64,000 nt of DNA, from contig NZ_FNQR01000004.1 in NCBI RefSeq assembly GCF_900107755.1, positions 186,001-250,000 of the forward strand, in the 5' to 3' direction. Below are positions 9,322 to 17,534 of this stretch, in pieces; within the stretch, counting starts at the first letter, position 1, and every line of letters begins with the position of its first letter. The notes beneath the pieces were generated by a model. The model was not told the DNA's origin. It did no database searches and saw nothing but the letters and a program-made list of their open reading frames with translations. This DNA comes from Thalassobacillus cyri (GTDB taxonomy: Bacteria; Bacillota; Bacilli; Bacillales; Halobacillaceae). Both the position numbers and the translations under genes were made by a program.

Positions 9322-9477
9322 ATGACTGCAACAGTCGAGTTGGAGGTAGAAATAGAAGCTTTGCGAGAGGAAATGTATCAATTATATAAAAATGACCCTA
9401 CTGATCCGCAATTAGTTTCTGTTTCCCAATCTTTGGATCAATTATTAAATAAATTGAATTATATGCTCCAAACTTAA
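9322..9477 (+). CDS. Spo0E-like aspartyl-phosphate phosphatase (51 residues)
   Basis: A small gene with a GAGGAGG ribosome site ahead of ATG 9322. It encodes 51 residues with a helix IEALREEMYQLYKN, a short linker and then SQSLDQLLNKLN. The S-Q-x-L-D signature after an amphipathic helix is the hallmark of the Spo0E/YisI/YnzD family, which dephosphorylates Spo0A-P (or related response-regulator aspartates) and so delays sporulation. The family match is from motif and size only; which phosphoprotein it acts on is unknown. It is followed by a strong terminator shared with the convergent gene 9526-9951. Confidence 0.8.
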   Translation: MTATVELEVEIEALREEMYQLYKNDPTDPQLVSVSQSLDQLLNKLNYMLQT

Positions 9478-9491
9478 GGTAATACATATAA

Positions 9492-9527
9492 AAAATAAAC
9501 CGCTGCTATAACAGCGGTTTATTTTTT
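9492..9527. terminator. Bidirectional terminator
   Basis: AATAAACCGCTG/CAGCGGTTTATT arms with a six-base loop, with A and T runs on both sides. It separates the convergent Spo0E-like gene and the minus-strand gene at 9526. Confidence 0.9.
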
Positions 9528-9951
9528 ATTTGTTTTCTTCTTCATGACTGCTGATTTGTAGAGTCACTTTATTGACTCCTAATACTCTTGCGGCTTCTAT
9601 CATATTTTTTGCTTTTTCTTCTGCCTGTTCTAATGAAAGATTAGCAGTAGTAATTTCAAATGCCGGGATACTACTATCACCTGATGGTGACTTAAAAGCT
9701 TCACTGGAAACCGTATCATTCTCTGACTGGAGTGATTGGACTGGGGCTTTGTCCTCTGTCGTTACAAAAGAAACGACTTCCTGTACGTTGTTTTTGTATC
9801 GCTTTCCGCGGATTTTGCGACCGTGGTATACTACGTTAGAGTAGGGACAGCCTGTTTCTGCAGCAATCTGACGGTAGTTTTTGTCTGATTCTTCGAGGAG
9901 TTGTTTGACTTGGTCAAGGTCATAATCGTATTTTTTGTTACCTTTTGCCAT
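9526..9951 (-). CDS. Hypothetical protein with N-terminal helix-turn-helix-like region
   Basis: A 141-residue protein I cannot name. Residues 10-50 (DLDQVKQLLEESDKNYRQIAAETGCPYSNVVYHGRK) read like a small HTH. A serine/aspartate-rich linker (about 60-95) follows, then a C-terminal helix-strand unit (about 100-135, LEQAEEKAKNMIEAARVLGVNKVTLQI). A DNA-binding regulator is plausible but inferred. A GGAG site precedes the ATG on the minus strand. Its last bases overlap the bidirectional terminator. Confidence 0.7.
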   Translation of the reverse strand: MAKGNKKYDYDLDQVKQLLEESDKNYRQIAAETGCPYSNVVYHGRKIRGKRYKNNVQEVVSFVTTEDKAPVQSLQSENDTVSSEAFKSPSGDSSIPAFEITTANLSLEQAEEKAKNMIEAARVLGVNKVTLQISSHEEENK

Positions 9952-10243
9952 AAGAATGCTCCTTTATATTAATTTTGAAAAAATGAGTAGTATTATTTTA
10001 TCATAAACGAATTCATCCTATTTGTCATATTAAATTTTTCGACATTACAAAACAGAATAAAATTAAATATTGTAGATTTTTTTGTTTTATATTATAGAGG
10101 TTAAGTATATTATTCTAAGCTGCCTGTATGTAGGAAGAAAGTTTCACAGAGTGCTCCCTTATAAAAGATATAAATACGAAAATTGGATGAGAGGATTTCA
10201 TCTAAAACTGTCGAATTGCATAGGTGAAGGAGTGATACTGTCA

Positions 10244-10573
10244 ATGCCATTGTCGTTTTCGTTAAGAGTAGTCATGATGCCTGACGGGAAACCGTTAGTA
10301 TTTGAACAAGGTATATTAATTGCGCATGAAGAAGATAAGCGTAATTGGTTTGTGATGGTGAATGGAGTTTCTGTAAGCGAGGAAATGAAGCAATCCTTTG
10401 CCAGTGGTGAGGTTTTTGAAATTATAATGGTTCCCTGGGAAGGGTCCCCATTCACTGGAAAAGTCCAAATAAAGAATTTATATGAAGAAGATGCATATAT
10501 GAATGGGCGAGCGCCTCTTCAAGAGCCGGTCCAACGAGTGATCGAGCTTGATGGCGAAAAAATTCCATTTTAG
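10244..10573 (+). CDS. Hypothetical protein, 109 residues
   Basis: No family recognised. I place the start at ATG 10244 (MPLSFSLRVVMMPDGKPLVF) because GAAGGAG lies 11 bases upstream; the frame is open further upstream to 10082 but that part looks non-coding (Y, K and C rich, no ribosome site). The product is a small soluble, probably beta-rich protein. A hairpin at 10583-10632 follows. Function unknown; the start is moderately certain. Confidence 0.6.
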   Translation: MPLSFSLRVVMMPDGKPLVFEQGILIAHEEDKRNWFVMVNGVSVSEEMKQSFASGEVFEIIMVPWEGSPFTGKVQIKNLYEEDAYMNGRAPLQEPVQRVIELDGEKIPF

Positions 10574-10582
10574 TAATTACAT

Positions 10583-10632
10583 GCCACCCTGGTTTCTCTA
10601 AATTGTGAGGACTTGAGGTGGCCCTGTTTTTC
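10583..10632 (+). terminator. Probable terminator
   Basis: GCCACC/GGTGGC stem with a long 28-base loop, followed by CCTGTTTTT. The long loop makes it less certain. Confidence 0.45.
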
Positions 10633-10732
10633 GCTGGTCTTCAGACGCCAAGGACGTTCTTTTTTCATAATGGACATTTCCAGTCATTTGCAATAGTATG
10701 GACATAGATTCAGATTCATGGAGGACAGGCTT

Positions 10733-11722
10733 ATGACGACAATCAACGATATTGCAAAAATGGCGAATGTTTCCCGTACAACCGTTTCCCGGGTACTCAA
10801 TAATAATGGCTACGTCAGTGAGTCTGCCCGGGAGCGTGTCATGAAAGTAGTGGAAGCAACAGGTTATATCCCGAGTGTTTCAGCCAAATCATTACGTACT
10901 AAACGCTCTGGTGTAATCGGGGTCATTTTACCAAAAATCAGTACAGAGACAGCCAGCAGAGTGGTAGGCGGTATCAATGAAGTGGTGGCAAAAGAAGGGT
11001 TTCAAATTCTCTTGACCGATACCGAATTAAACCACGAAAAAGAGATAGAATATATCCGATTGTTGCATAGTCGTCATGTAGATGGCATCATTTTGCTTGC
11101 CACCAATGTCAATGATCGGCTGCTGAATACAATCGAGGATGCCAACCTGCCATTCATATCGCTCGGCCAGGAGCTCCCTGGTGTGACATCGATTGTATAC
11201 GACGATTATCATGCCTCAAGAGATATGACTCACATGATCATAAAAAAAGGGCATAAAAAAATTGCCTATATTGGTGTAGGAGAAGACGATCCGGCAGTAG
11301 GGGTCCTGCGTAAACAAGGTTTTATAGAAACAATACAAGAAGCTGGTCTTGAAGTAGAAGAAAGCTGGATAAGATACGGTGATTTCAGCATCGAATCGGG
11401 TTATGAAAGTATGAAGCAAATCGTCGAAGCCAGTCCAGGTAATTTGCCTACAGCAGTTTTTGTCGTCACGGATCGAATGGCGGTAGGCGCAATGGAATAT
11501 CTAAAGGAACAAGGGTTGCGGATTCCACAAGATATCGCTATTACCGGAATAGGTGCCTCGGTAATGTCAAAATACGTAAGTCCTTCATTGACGACCATTG
11601 ACTATTTTAATAAAGAGGCTGGAACCATGGCAGCTGAATTATTGTTGGAGCAATTGCAGGATAAAAATACCAAGAAAAAGTTTCTGCAAAATTATAGACT
11701 AATTGAGAGAGATAGTGTATAG
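10733..11722 (+). CDS. scrR: LacI-family repressor of the sucrose operon
   Basis: A 329-residue LacI/GalR regulator. The HTH is at residues 3-25 (TINDIAKMANVSRTTVSRVL), the hinge helix at about 45-58, and a periplasmic-binding-like sugar domain follows. The start at ATG 10733 has GGAGG eight bases upstream and gives the standard MTTINDIA N-terminus. The gene stands directly ahead of the sucrose PTS, hydrolase and fructokinase genes, and three ATCGAT-centred palindromes lie between it and scrA. The role as sucrose repressor, with sucrose-6-phosphate or fructose as possible inducer, is inferred from this context. Confidence 0.88.
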   Translation: MTTINDIAKMANVSRTTVSRVLNNNGYVSESARERVMKVVEATGYIPSVSAKSLRTKRSGVIGVILPKISTETASRVVGGINEVVAKEGFQILLTDTELNHEKEIEYIRLLHSRHVDGIILLATNVNDRLLNTIEDANLPFISLGQELPGVTSIVYDDYHASRDMTHMIIKKGHKKIAYIGVGEDDPAVGVLRKQGFIETIQEAGLEVEESWIRYGDFSIESGYESMKQIVEASPGNLPTAVFVVTDRMAVGAMEYLKEQGLRIPQDIAITGIGASVMSKYVSPSLTTIDYFNKEAGTMAAELLLEQLQDKNTKKKFLQNYRLIERDSV

Positions 11723-11741
11723 TACATATCAACAAAGGATA

Positions 11742-11757
11742 TGGAATCGATTACACA
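11742..11757. promoter_or_regulatory. LacI-type operator O1
   Basis: TGGAATCGATTACACA: half O2-like, half O3-like, with the same ATCGAT centre. It starts 20 bases after the scrR stop and is about 130 bases upstream of O3, a spacing compatible with looping. Confidence 0.65.
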
Positions 11758-11782
11758 CATCTCTCTTTTTTTTAAAGAAAAA

Positions 11783-11796
11783 TTTAACCGCTTTCA
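11783..11796. promoter_or_regulatory. Candidate CcpA site (cre)
   Basis: The minus strand reads TGAAAGCGGTTAAA, 12 of 14 positions fitting the cre consensus TGWAARCGYTWNCW. Its position upstream of the sucrose operon promoter fits catabolite control. Confidence 0.5.
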
Positions 11797-11818
11797 AATA
11801 TATTTTTTTAGCGAATGT

Positions 11819-11830
11819 GGAATCGATTCC
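11819..11830. promoter_or_regulatory. LacI-type operator O2
   Basis: Perfect 12-base palindrome GGAATCGATTCC immediately upstream of the putative -35 element. Confidence 0.65.
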
Positions 11831-11860
11831 TTGTGTGCAATCATTGTGTCCTGTTATTTT
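11831..11860 (+). promoter_or_regulatory. Candidate promoter of the sucrose operon
   Basis: TTGTGT (11831-11836) and TATTTT (11855-11860), 18 bases apart, lie between operators O2 and O3. The match to SigA consensus is only moderate; the placement between operators supports it. Confidence 0.45.
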
Positions 11861-11871
11861 ATTTGTACTTA

Positions 11872-11889
11872 TGTGTAATCGATTACACA
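11872..11889. promoter_or_regulatory. LacI-type operator O3
   Basis: Perfect 18-base palindrome TGTGTAATCGATTACACA just downstream of the putative promoter and 25 bases before the scrA start. It is the likely main repression site. Confidence 0.75.
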
Positions 11890-11914
11890 CCATCAAGTAA
11901 AGGAGGATTTAAAA

Positions 11915-13312
11915 ATGGCTAGTAACGCTCAAATTGCCAAAGAGGTGCTTGAGGCAGTCGGTGGGGAAGAGAATATCCAGTCTATTGCTCATTGTGCTAC
12001 CCGGCTGCGGGTAATGGTCCATGATAAGGAAAAAGTGGATGTTCATGCTGTTGAACAAATTGAAAAGGTAAAAGGTGCTTTCTATAACTCTGGTCAATAT
12101 CAAATTATCTTTGGGACTGGTACGGTCAATCGTATTTATGAAGAAATAACGAAATACAATGTAGATGGCACATCGAAATCAGAAATGAAAGAAGAAACAG
12201 CTAAGCAAGGGAATGCTTTCCAGCGTGCGATTCGAACTTTTGGTGATGTGTTCGTACCAATCATCCCGGTGCTGGTGGCAACCGGTCTATTCATGGGACT
12301 TCGCGGACTGGTTATGCAGGAAGCGATTCTTTCTTTGTTCGGTTTAACGCCTGAGAGCGTTCCGGAAAACTTCATTCTCTTTACACAAGTATTAACGGAT
12401 ACAGCGTTTGTTTTCTTACCAGCACTTGTCGCATGGTCGACCTTCCGTGTCTTCGGTGGAACACCAGTCATCGGCCTTGTGCTCGGTCTGATGCTGGTGT
12501 CACCAGCATTACCGAATGCCTGGGAAGTAGCATCCGGTGATGCATCGCCAATTACGTTTTTAGGTTTTATTCCTGTCGTAGGATATCAGGGTTCTGTATT
12601 ACCCGCTTTCATTGCCGGTATTTTAGGTGCAAAACTTGAAAAGGTGCTCAGAAAACGAATTCCAGAAGCGCTTGATTTAATTCTTACGCCATTTTTAGTA
12701 TTACTCGTTATGATCGCAGCAGCATTGCTTGCGATAGGACCGGTATTCCACTCCGTGGAAAATTGGATTTTTGCAGGTACCATGTTCTTATTGGAATTAC
12801 CGTTCGGACTTAGTGGTCTGTTGATTGGTTTCTTCAACCAGATCATTGTCATAACAGGTGTCCATCATATTTTTAACTTTATGGAAATTCAATTGCTGGA
12901 ACGTTTAGGTTTCAACCCGTTTAACCCGATCATCACGGGTGCTATCGCTGCCCAGGGTGGTGCAGCACTTGCTGTTGGTGTCAAAACGAAGTCAAAGAAA
13001 TTGAAGGCACTTTGTTATCCATCTGCTCTGTCTGCATTCCTTGGTATTACGGAACCGGCCATCTTCGGTGTCAATCTTCGCTATATGAAGCCATTCGTGA
13101 TGGCACTGATCGGCGGTGGTGTTTCCGGCTTCCTCGCAGCAATTATGGGCTTGAAAGCAACAGGAATGGCAATTACAGTTATCCCTGGTACACTGTTGTA
13201 CTTGAATGGGCAGATTTTCGGTTATATTCTAGTCAACCTTGTTGCCATCGGAACTGCTTTTGTATTGACTTACCTGTTTGGTTTCAACGATAAAATGGTA
13301 GATAACAAATAA
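11915..13312 (+). CDS. scrA: PTS sucrose-specific EIIBC component
   Basis: A 465-residue membrane permease of the glucose-sucrose PTS superfamily. The EIIB domain (about 1-85) carries the phosphocysteine C27 in SIAHCATRLR. The EIIC domain (about 105-460) has many membrane spans and the LGITEPAIFGVNL motif. No EIIA domain is attached, so a separate EIIA must supply the phosphate. It imports sucrose as sucrose-6-phosphate. AGGAGG precedes the ATG. First structural gene behind the three operators. Specificity follows from scrB and scrK next door; trehalose is less likely. Confidence 0.9.
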   Translation: MASNAQIAKEVLEAVGGEENIQSIAHCATRLRVMVHDKEKVDVHAVEQIEKVKGAFYNSGQYQIIFGTGTVNRIYEEITKYNVDGTSKSEMKEETAKQGNAFQRAIRTFGDVFVPIIPVLVATGLFMGLRGLVMQEAILSLFGLTPESVPENFILFTQVLTDTAFVFLPALVAWSTFRVFGGTPVIGLVLGLMLVSPALPNAWEVASGDASPITFLGFIPVVGYQGSVLPAFIAGILGAKLEKVLRKRIPEALDLILTPFLVLLVMIAAALLAIGPVFHSVENWIFAGTMFLLELPFGLSGLLIGFFNQIIVITGVHHIFNFMEIQLLERLGFNPFNPIITGAIAAQGGAALAVGVKTKSKKLKALCYPSALSAFLGITEPAIFGVNLRYMKPFVMALIGGGVSGFLAAIMGLKATGMAITVIPGTLLYLNGQIFGYILVNLVAIGTAFVLTYLFGFNDKMVDNK

Positions 13313-13319
13313 GGAATAT

Positions 13320-13353
13320 AAGAAGACCTGGACATCCTGTACTGGGTCTTCTT
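13320..13353 (+). terminator. Intra-operon hairpin between scrA and scrB
   Basis: Ten-pair stem AAGAAGACCT/GGGTCTTCTT (one G-U) with a weak downstream T tract (CCGTTTT). It may set a lower level for scrB-scrK or protect the 3' end of scrA mRNA rather than terminate fully. Confidence 0.5.
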
Positions 13354-13388
13354 CCGTTTTGATATTGGAAGGTTAGGAGAGTGCAGCT

Positions 13389-14831
13389 ATGATTACTACT
13401 GAAGAAAAGTTGCGTAAACAAGCTTATGAAGCTGTAGAAAAGTATAGAGATACTGTACAAAAGGATCCATACCGACAGGGCTATCACATGATGCCGCCGG
13501 TCGGTTTGCTGAACGACCCGAATGGATGGATACAATGGCGAGGGACGTACCATATGTTTTTTCAATGGATGCCGTTCCACACCGGACACGGGGCCAAGTT
13601 CTGGGGGCATTACAGCTCTGAAAACCTGGTCGATTGGAAGCTGGAACCGATTGCATTGACGCCAAGTGACTGGTTTGATAAAAATGGCTGCTATTCTGGC
13701 AGCGCTATCGACCATGATGATAAGTTGAAAGTTTTTTATACAGGAAATGTGCGTAATGGACATGGTGAACGAGAATCTTATCAATGCCTGGCAGAATCGG
13801 AGAATGGGATTGAGTTTAAGAAACAAGGTGTAAAACTCGAGCTCCCAGAAGGGTATTCCGCTCATTTCCGTGATCCAAAGGTCTGGGAGCATGAAGGGAA
13901 ATGGTACATGGTAGTTGGTGCCCAAACCCTGGAAAATCAGGGGGCTGTAGCATTTCTTGAGTCCGATGATCTGGAAAGCTGGACGCATAAAGGCGAGCTG
14001 GCTGGTCCTGTTGAAGGACTCGGTTACATGTGGGAATGCCCGGATGCCTTTTCTTTAAACGGGAAAGATGTATTGATTTTTTCTCCTCAGGGAGTGGAAG
14101 CACAAGGTATCGATTTCAACAATCAGTATCAAACCGGTTATGTCGTCGGAAAGCTGGACTATGAAAAGGGAAAGCTGGAACATGGGGTTTTCAACGAATT
14201 AGACCGGGGATTTGAATTTTATGCCCCTCAATCCATGCTTGATGAAAAAGGCAGACGCCTACTTGTTGGATGGATGGGGGTACCGGATCAAAACGAAGAA
14301 CACCATCCGACAATCCAGCATCATTGGATCCATAATCTGACGCTTCCGAGAGAACTGAAGCTTGTAGAAGGGGAGTTGTATCAACTGCCTGTAAAAGAAA
14401 TGGAACAGCTGAGGGAAGAAAAACTATTTGAAGAAGTAGTGGGAGCTGATTTATCGCATAAGCTTCCCCGCACTTCTGAACTGGTAATGGATGTAGATGG
14501 CTCGCTTAACCAATTTGAATTGCAGCTATTCGATTATCTTAAATTGTCTTATAGTAAAGAAACAGGGTACTTTACCATGGAGCGTTCAAGCCTGGCGAAT
14601 GGCAATACAGAAAGCCGTAGTTGCCGTTTAATAGAAGGATTACAGCAAATGCAGGTATTCATCGACCATTCCTCTGTTGAAATCTTTGTTAATGATGGAA
14701 AAGAAGTATTCACTTCACGCATGTTTGCTGACCCGGACGAGTGCATGGTAAAGGTTGTGCATAAAGGAAAAGAGCGTTTGAAGCTGACAGCGTGGAAGCT
14801 TAGAAATGATGCTATCCATCAGAATTTGTAA
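13389..14831 (+). CDS. scrB: Sucrose-6-phosphate hydrolase (GH32)
   Basis: A 480-residue cytosolic GH32 enzyme that splits sucrose-6-phosphate to glucose-6-phosphate and fructose. The nucleophile motif NDPNG has D43, the transition-state stabiliser RDP is at 161-163, and the acid/base ECPD has E216. The five-blade propeller is followed by a C-terminal beta-sandwich (about 345-480). Length is typical. TTAGGAGAG precedes the ATG. It works between the PTS (scrA) and fructokinase (scrK). Confidence 0.95.
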   Translation: MITTEEKLRKQAYEAVEKYRDTVQKDPYRQGYHMMPPVGLLNDPNGWIQWRGTYHMFFQWMPFHTGHGAKFWGHYSSENLVDWKLEPIALTPSDWFDKNGCYSGSAIDHDDKLKVFYTGNVRNGHGERESYQCLAESENGIEFKKQGVKLELPEGYSAHFRDPKVWEHEGKWYMVVGAQTLENQGAVAFLESDDLESWTHKGELAGPVEGLGYMWECPDAFSLNGKDVLIFSPQGVEAQGIDFNNQYQTGYVVGKLDYEKGKLEHGVFNELDRGFEFYAPQSMLDEKGRRLLVGWMGVPDQNEEHHPTIQHHWIHNLTLPRELKLVEGELYQLPVKEMEQLREEKLFEEVVGADLSHKLPRTSELVMDVDGSLNQFELQLFDYLKLSYSKETGYFTMERSSLANGNTESRSCRLIEGLQQMQVFIDHSSVEIFVNDGKEVFTSRMFADPDECMVKVVHKGKERLKLTAWKLRNDAIHQNL

Positions 14832-14863
14832 AGGAAAATGATATAAGGGAAGGAAGAAGGTTT

Positions 14864-15730
14864 ATGAAGTTTGGTGCAATTGAAGCGGGTGGTACGAAGT
14901 TTGTATGCGCAGTTGGGAATGAAGATGGCGACGTATTCGAGAAAATCGTGATTCCTACTGAAAATCCTGAGGTTACCATGCCTAAGGTCTATGAGTTTTT
15001 CAAAGATACAGGAATAGAACGTATGGGCATCGGCAGCTTTGGACCAATAGATTTAAATGAAGGCACAGGCAGTTATGGAACGATTCAAAAGACACCAAAA
15101 ACAGCGTGGATCAATTTTCCGCTTGCAGACGAAGTCAGTAGATATACAGGGGTTCCTGTAGTTGCCGACACCGACGTCAACGTGGCAGCTTTGTCAGAAT
15201 CTCTATGGGGAAATGCTACGGGTGTAAATTCCTGCCTTTATATTACGGTCGGTACCGGTATAGGTGCCGGAGCAATCGTAAACGGGGCAACACTGAAGGG
15301 TTTATCGCACCCGGAAATGGGACATATAGCTGTCCGGCGTCACGCAGAAGATACTTTTGCAGGAACCTGCCCTTATCACAGCGACTGTCTGGAAGGAATG
15401 GCTGCAGGCCCTGCTATTGAACAGCGGTGGGGAAAACCTGGTAACGATTTAGCAGACAATGAACTGGTATGGGAGATTGAGGCCTATTATTTAGCGCAGG
15501 CAATCGTCAATTACATTTACATTTTGTCACCGGAACGGGTAATCATGGGTGGCGGCGTCATGCAGCAGGCCCACTTGTTTGATTTAATCAGAAAAAATGT
15601 AGTGGACATGCTGAATGGTTATGTCAGCTCCCCATTATTGACTCCGGATCGTGTAGATAACTACATTGTGCCGCCTGGATTAACCAATGAAGCTGGCATA
15701 AAAGGAGCTTTAATTTTAGCAGCTAAATAA
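14864..15730 (+). CDS. scrK: ROK-family fructokinase
   Basis: A 288-residue ROK sugar kinase. The ATP-binding GAIEAGGTKFVCAVG is at the N-terminus, the DTDVNVAALSE segment carries the catalytic region, and a metal-site segment HPEMGHIAVRRH...CPYHSDCLEG is in the middle. It phosphorylates the fructose released by ScrB to fructose-6-phosphate. GGAAGGAAG precedes the ATG, 32 bases behind scrB, so it is the last gene of the sucrose operon. Close relatives in Bacilli are annotated as fructokinases; other hexoses cannot be excluded. Confidence 0.9.
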   Translation: MKFGAIEAGGTKFVCAVGNEDGDVFEKIVIPTENPEVTMPKVYEFFKDTGIERMGIGSFGPIDLNEGTGSYGTIQKTPKTAWINFPLADEVSRYTGVPVVADTDVNVAALSESLWGNATGVNSCLYITVGTGIGAGAIVNGATLKGLSHPEMGHIAVRRHAEDTFAGTCPYHSDCLEGMAAGPAIEQRWGKPGNDLADNELVWEIEAYYLAQAIVNYIYILSPERVIMGGGVMQQAHLFDLIRKNVVDMLNGYVSSPLLTPDRVDNYIVPPGLTNEAGIKGALILAAK

Positions 15731-15772
15731 ACAGGAAATGTGGAGGATTTTAAAAGGAGTTTGGAATAAGGA

Positions 15773-15811
15773 AAAAAGAGGCGGATGGCTCTTCTTGTAA
15801 AGGTCATCCGC
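15773..15811 (-). terminator. Terminator-like hairpin for the minus-strand propeller gene
   Basis: GCGGATG/CATCCGC stem; read on the minus strand it is followed by CTCTTTTTT. It lies 135 bases past the stop of 15946-17289. A weaker GACCCA/TGGGTC hairpin at 15916-15946 sits nearer the stop. Confidence 0.6.
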
Positions 15812-15945
15812 AAAACATGTTCTCCAGTCATTCCCAAAACGCTCTTTACTTCAACTATTCTTGGTTTGATTTTATGATGGTTGAAGCGGGGTGACCATGC
15901 ACTTGAAATGTAACAGGACCCAACACCGGGCTGAGTCTTACTGGG

Positions 15946-17289
15946 TCAATTTAATTCAGATAGCGGGAACGCATAAACGTTGCTATCCTGGCTTCCGACA
16001 AATAACGTTTCATTGATAATTACTGGACCACCAGGAAGCAGGGCTCCTCCTACTTGGTTTTTGTTTACGAGGGCCCCTGTTTCTGCTTCCAGCACATACA
16101 GGTCACCTTCTGCATCTCCAAAATACACCAAACCATCTTTCACAACAGGAGCCCCTTTTACCGGTGTATTATTATCATATTCCCAAACTTTTTCACCCGT
16201 TGGAATATGATAGGCATGCACCGACTTCGTGTATGGGCTGCCTACATAAGCATAGTCGCCCTCAATGGTTACTGCACCAGAAGTATTGATATGGGGAATC
16301 GGTACTTCCTGGTCCGGTCCGGTTCCCATCAGATCCTGCCAGAGCAATTCTCCAGACTTTTTGTCAAATGCATAGATAAAGTGGTAGTTTTCAGCATCGA
16401 TTCCTATCTTTTTTCGCTCGCCCTCTTTTATTTTGAAGTGCATATCCGGCATGGTGTCCCCATACTTTTCGTATAATTCTTTTTTATTCCATTCCGTATG
16501 GAACTTTGCTCCTGTAACCATCACTACATCCTCTGATACGGCAGGCGGTACATCGGTAACTGATCCAAGCTTACCTTCTTTCCAGGCGATACGCTGATTA
16601 TCTAAATCTACGGCTACCAGGTTGTCTGTTGCGCCGACATAAAGCATGCCATCACTAATATGCGGGGCGGACATGCTGACATAGCCTGGAAGCTTCAAAT
16701 TCCATTGTAATTCACCAGACTCGGCATCCAGTGCATATAAGGTTTGATCTCCTGTAGCAATATAAATCGTTCCTTCATGATAAACCGGAGCAGGCATCAC
16801 TTCACCTTCGGTTTCAAAGTTCCAGATCTTCTCGCCGGTTTCTCCATCAAATGCAGCAGCCCCGCTCTTACCAGTGCCGCGGATTTTCTTCTTGAATGGA
16901 TCCGGGAAGTTACGGTTTCCATAGCCGACGTACACCTTGCCATCTACATAGATGCTGTCTTCATGAATCCAGTTCGGCAGTTCTGTACTCCAGTTTTCTT
17001 CTCCTGTAAAAAGATCAAAGGAATACAGTTCACCACTGCCATGGTTACCAACATACAGGTTGTCGCCTGCAATGACAGGGTTTGTACGTACTTCATCCCC
17101 AGTTTGATACGTCTGCCTGATTGTCCGCTCATCCCCGTTATCAAACACGGCATTGTTCGAGGTATCTAACCTGTACTGCTGCCATTTCTCAGGTCCATAG
17201 CTCTGTTCTTCTTCATGAGAGTCTGCCTGTACAGTCATGCCGGAAAACACGAGAAGCCCAGCTGCCATAAGTAATGAAGCTTTCTTCAC
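15946..17289 (-). CDS. Secreted PQQ-like beta-propeller repeat protein
   Basis: A 447-residue exported protein. After the signal peptide (residues 1-22, ending TVQADS) there are about seven propeller blades with repeats such as LYALDAESGELQWNLKLPG and VYAFDKKSGELLWQD, the tryptophan-docking motif of the PQQ_2/BamB-like family. It starts at GTG 17289 behind AAGGAGG. No catalytic PQQ-dehydrogenase residues are evident, so binding or scaffold functions are as likely as redox. It lies convergent to the sucrose operon and divergent from the GH13 gene; a functional link is unproven. Confidence 0.8.
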   Translation of the reverse strand: MKKASLLMAAGLLVFSGMTVQADSHEEEQSYGPEKWQQYRLDTSNNAVFDNGDERTIRQTYQTGDEVRTNPVIAGDNLYVGNHGSGELYSFDLFTGEENWSTELPNWIHEDSIYVDGKVYVGYGNRNFPDPFKKKIRGTGKSGAAAFDGETGEKIWNFETEGEVMPAPVYHEGTIYIATGDQTLYALDAESGELQWNLKLPGYVSMSAPHISDGMLYVGATDNLVAVDLDNQRIAWKEGKLGSVTDVPPAVSEDVVMVTGAKFHTEWNKKELYEKYGDTMPDMHFKIKEGERKKIGIDAENYHFIYAFDKKSGELLWQDLMGTGPDQEVPIPHINTSGAVTIEGDYAYVGSPYTKSVHAYHIPTGEKVWEYDNNTPVKGAPVVKDGLVYFGDAEGDLYVLEAETGALVNKNQVGGALLPGGPVIINETLFVGSQDSNVYAFPLSELN

Positions 17290-17496
17290 CTTCCATTCCT
17301 CCTTTAAGAATTCGATACTTTAAATGTTAGTATGGTGCATACAGTAACTAAGATACCTCGTTGGGTGCTTGCAAAACTGGTTAATTATTAACTCTCCAGT
17401 AATCACTAAATATTAACAAATAATGGTATTTGGTTGGTGCAGGAGTCCTTCACGGAATTAATTGATTTCTTTGGGAGAAGTTTATGATAAAATTAA

Positions 17497-17510
17497 GGAA
17501 AACGTTTGCG
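17497..17510. promoter_or_regulatory. Candidate CcpA site (cre) upstream of the alpha-glucosidase
   Basis: GGAAAACGTTTGCG fits the cre consensus at 12 of 14 positions and lies 25 bases before ATG 17535, where CcpA binding would block expression in the presence of glucose. Confidence 0.6.
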
Positions 17511-17534
17511 CTATTGTTTAGGGAGGAATCTGCT

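Noticed and set aside
10656-10662. Single GTTCTTT before scrR as a SinR site
   Set aside because: Only one half-site without an inverted partner, in a T-rich run; too weak compared with 40173-40188.
11703-11900. 65-codon frame between scrR and scrA
   Set aside because: It overlaps the operators and promoter of the sucrose operon and has no ribosome site.
13284-13988. 234-codon minus-strand frame opposite scrB
   Set aside because: The plus strand encodes a canonical GH32 enzyme with all catalytic motifs; the opposite frame has random composition.
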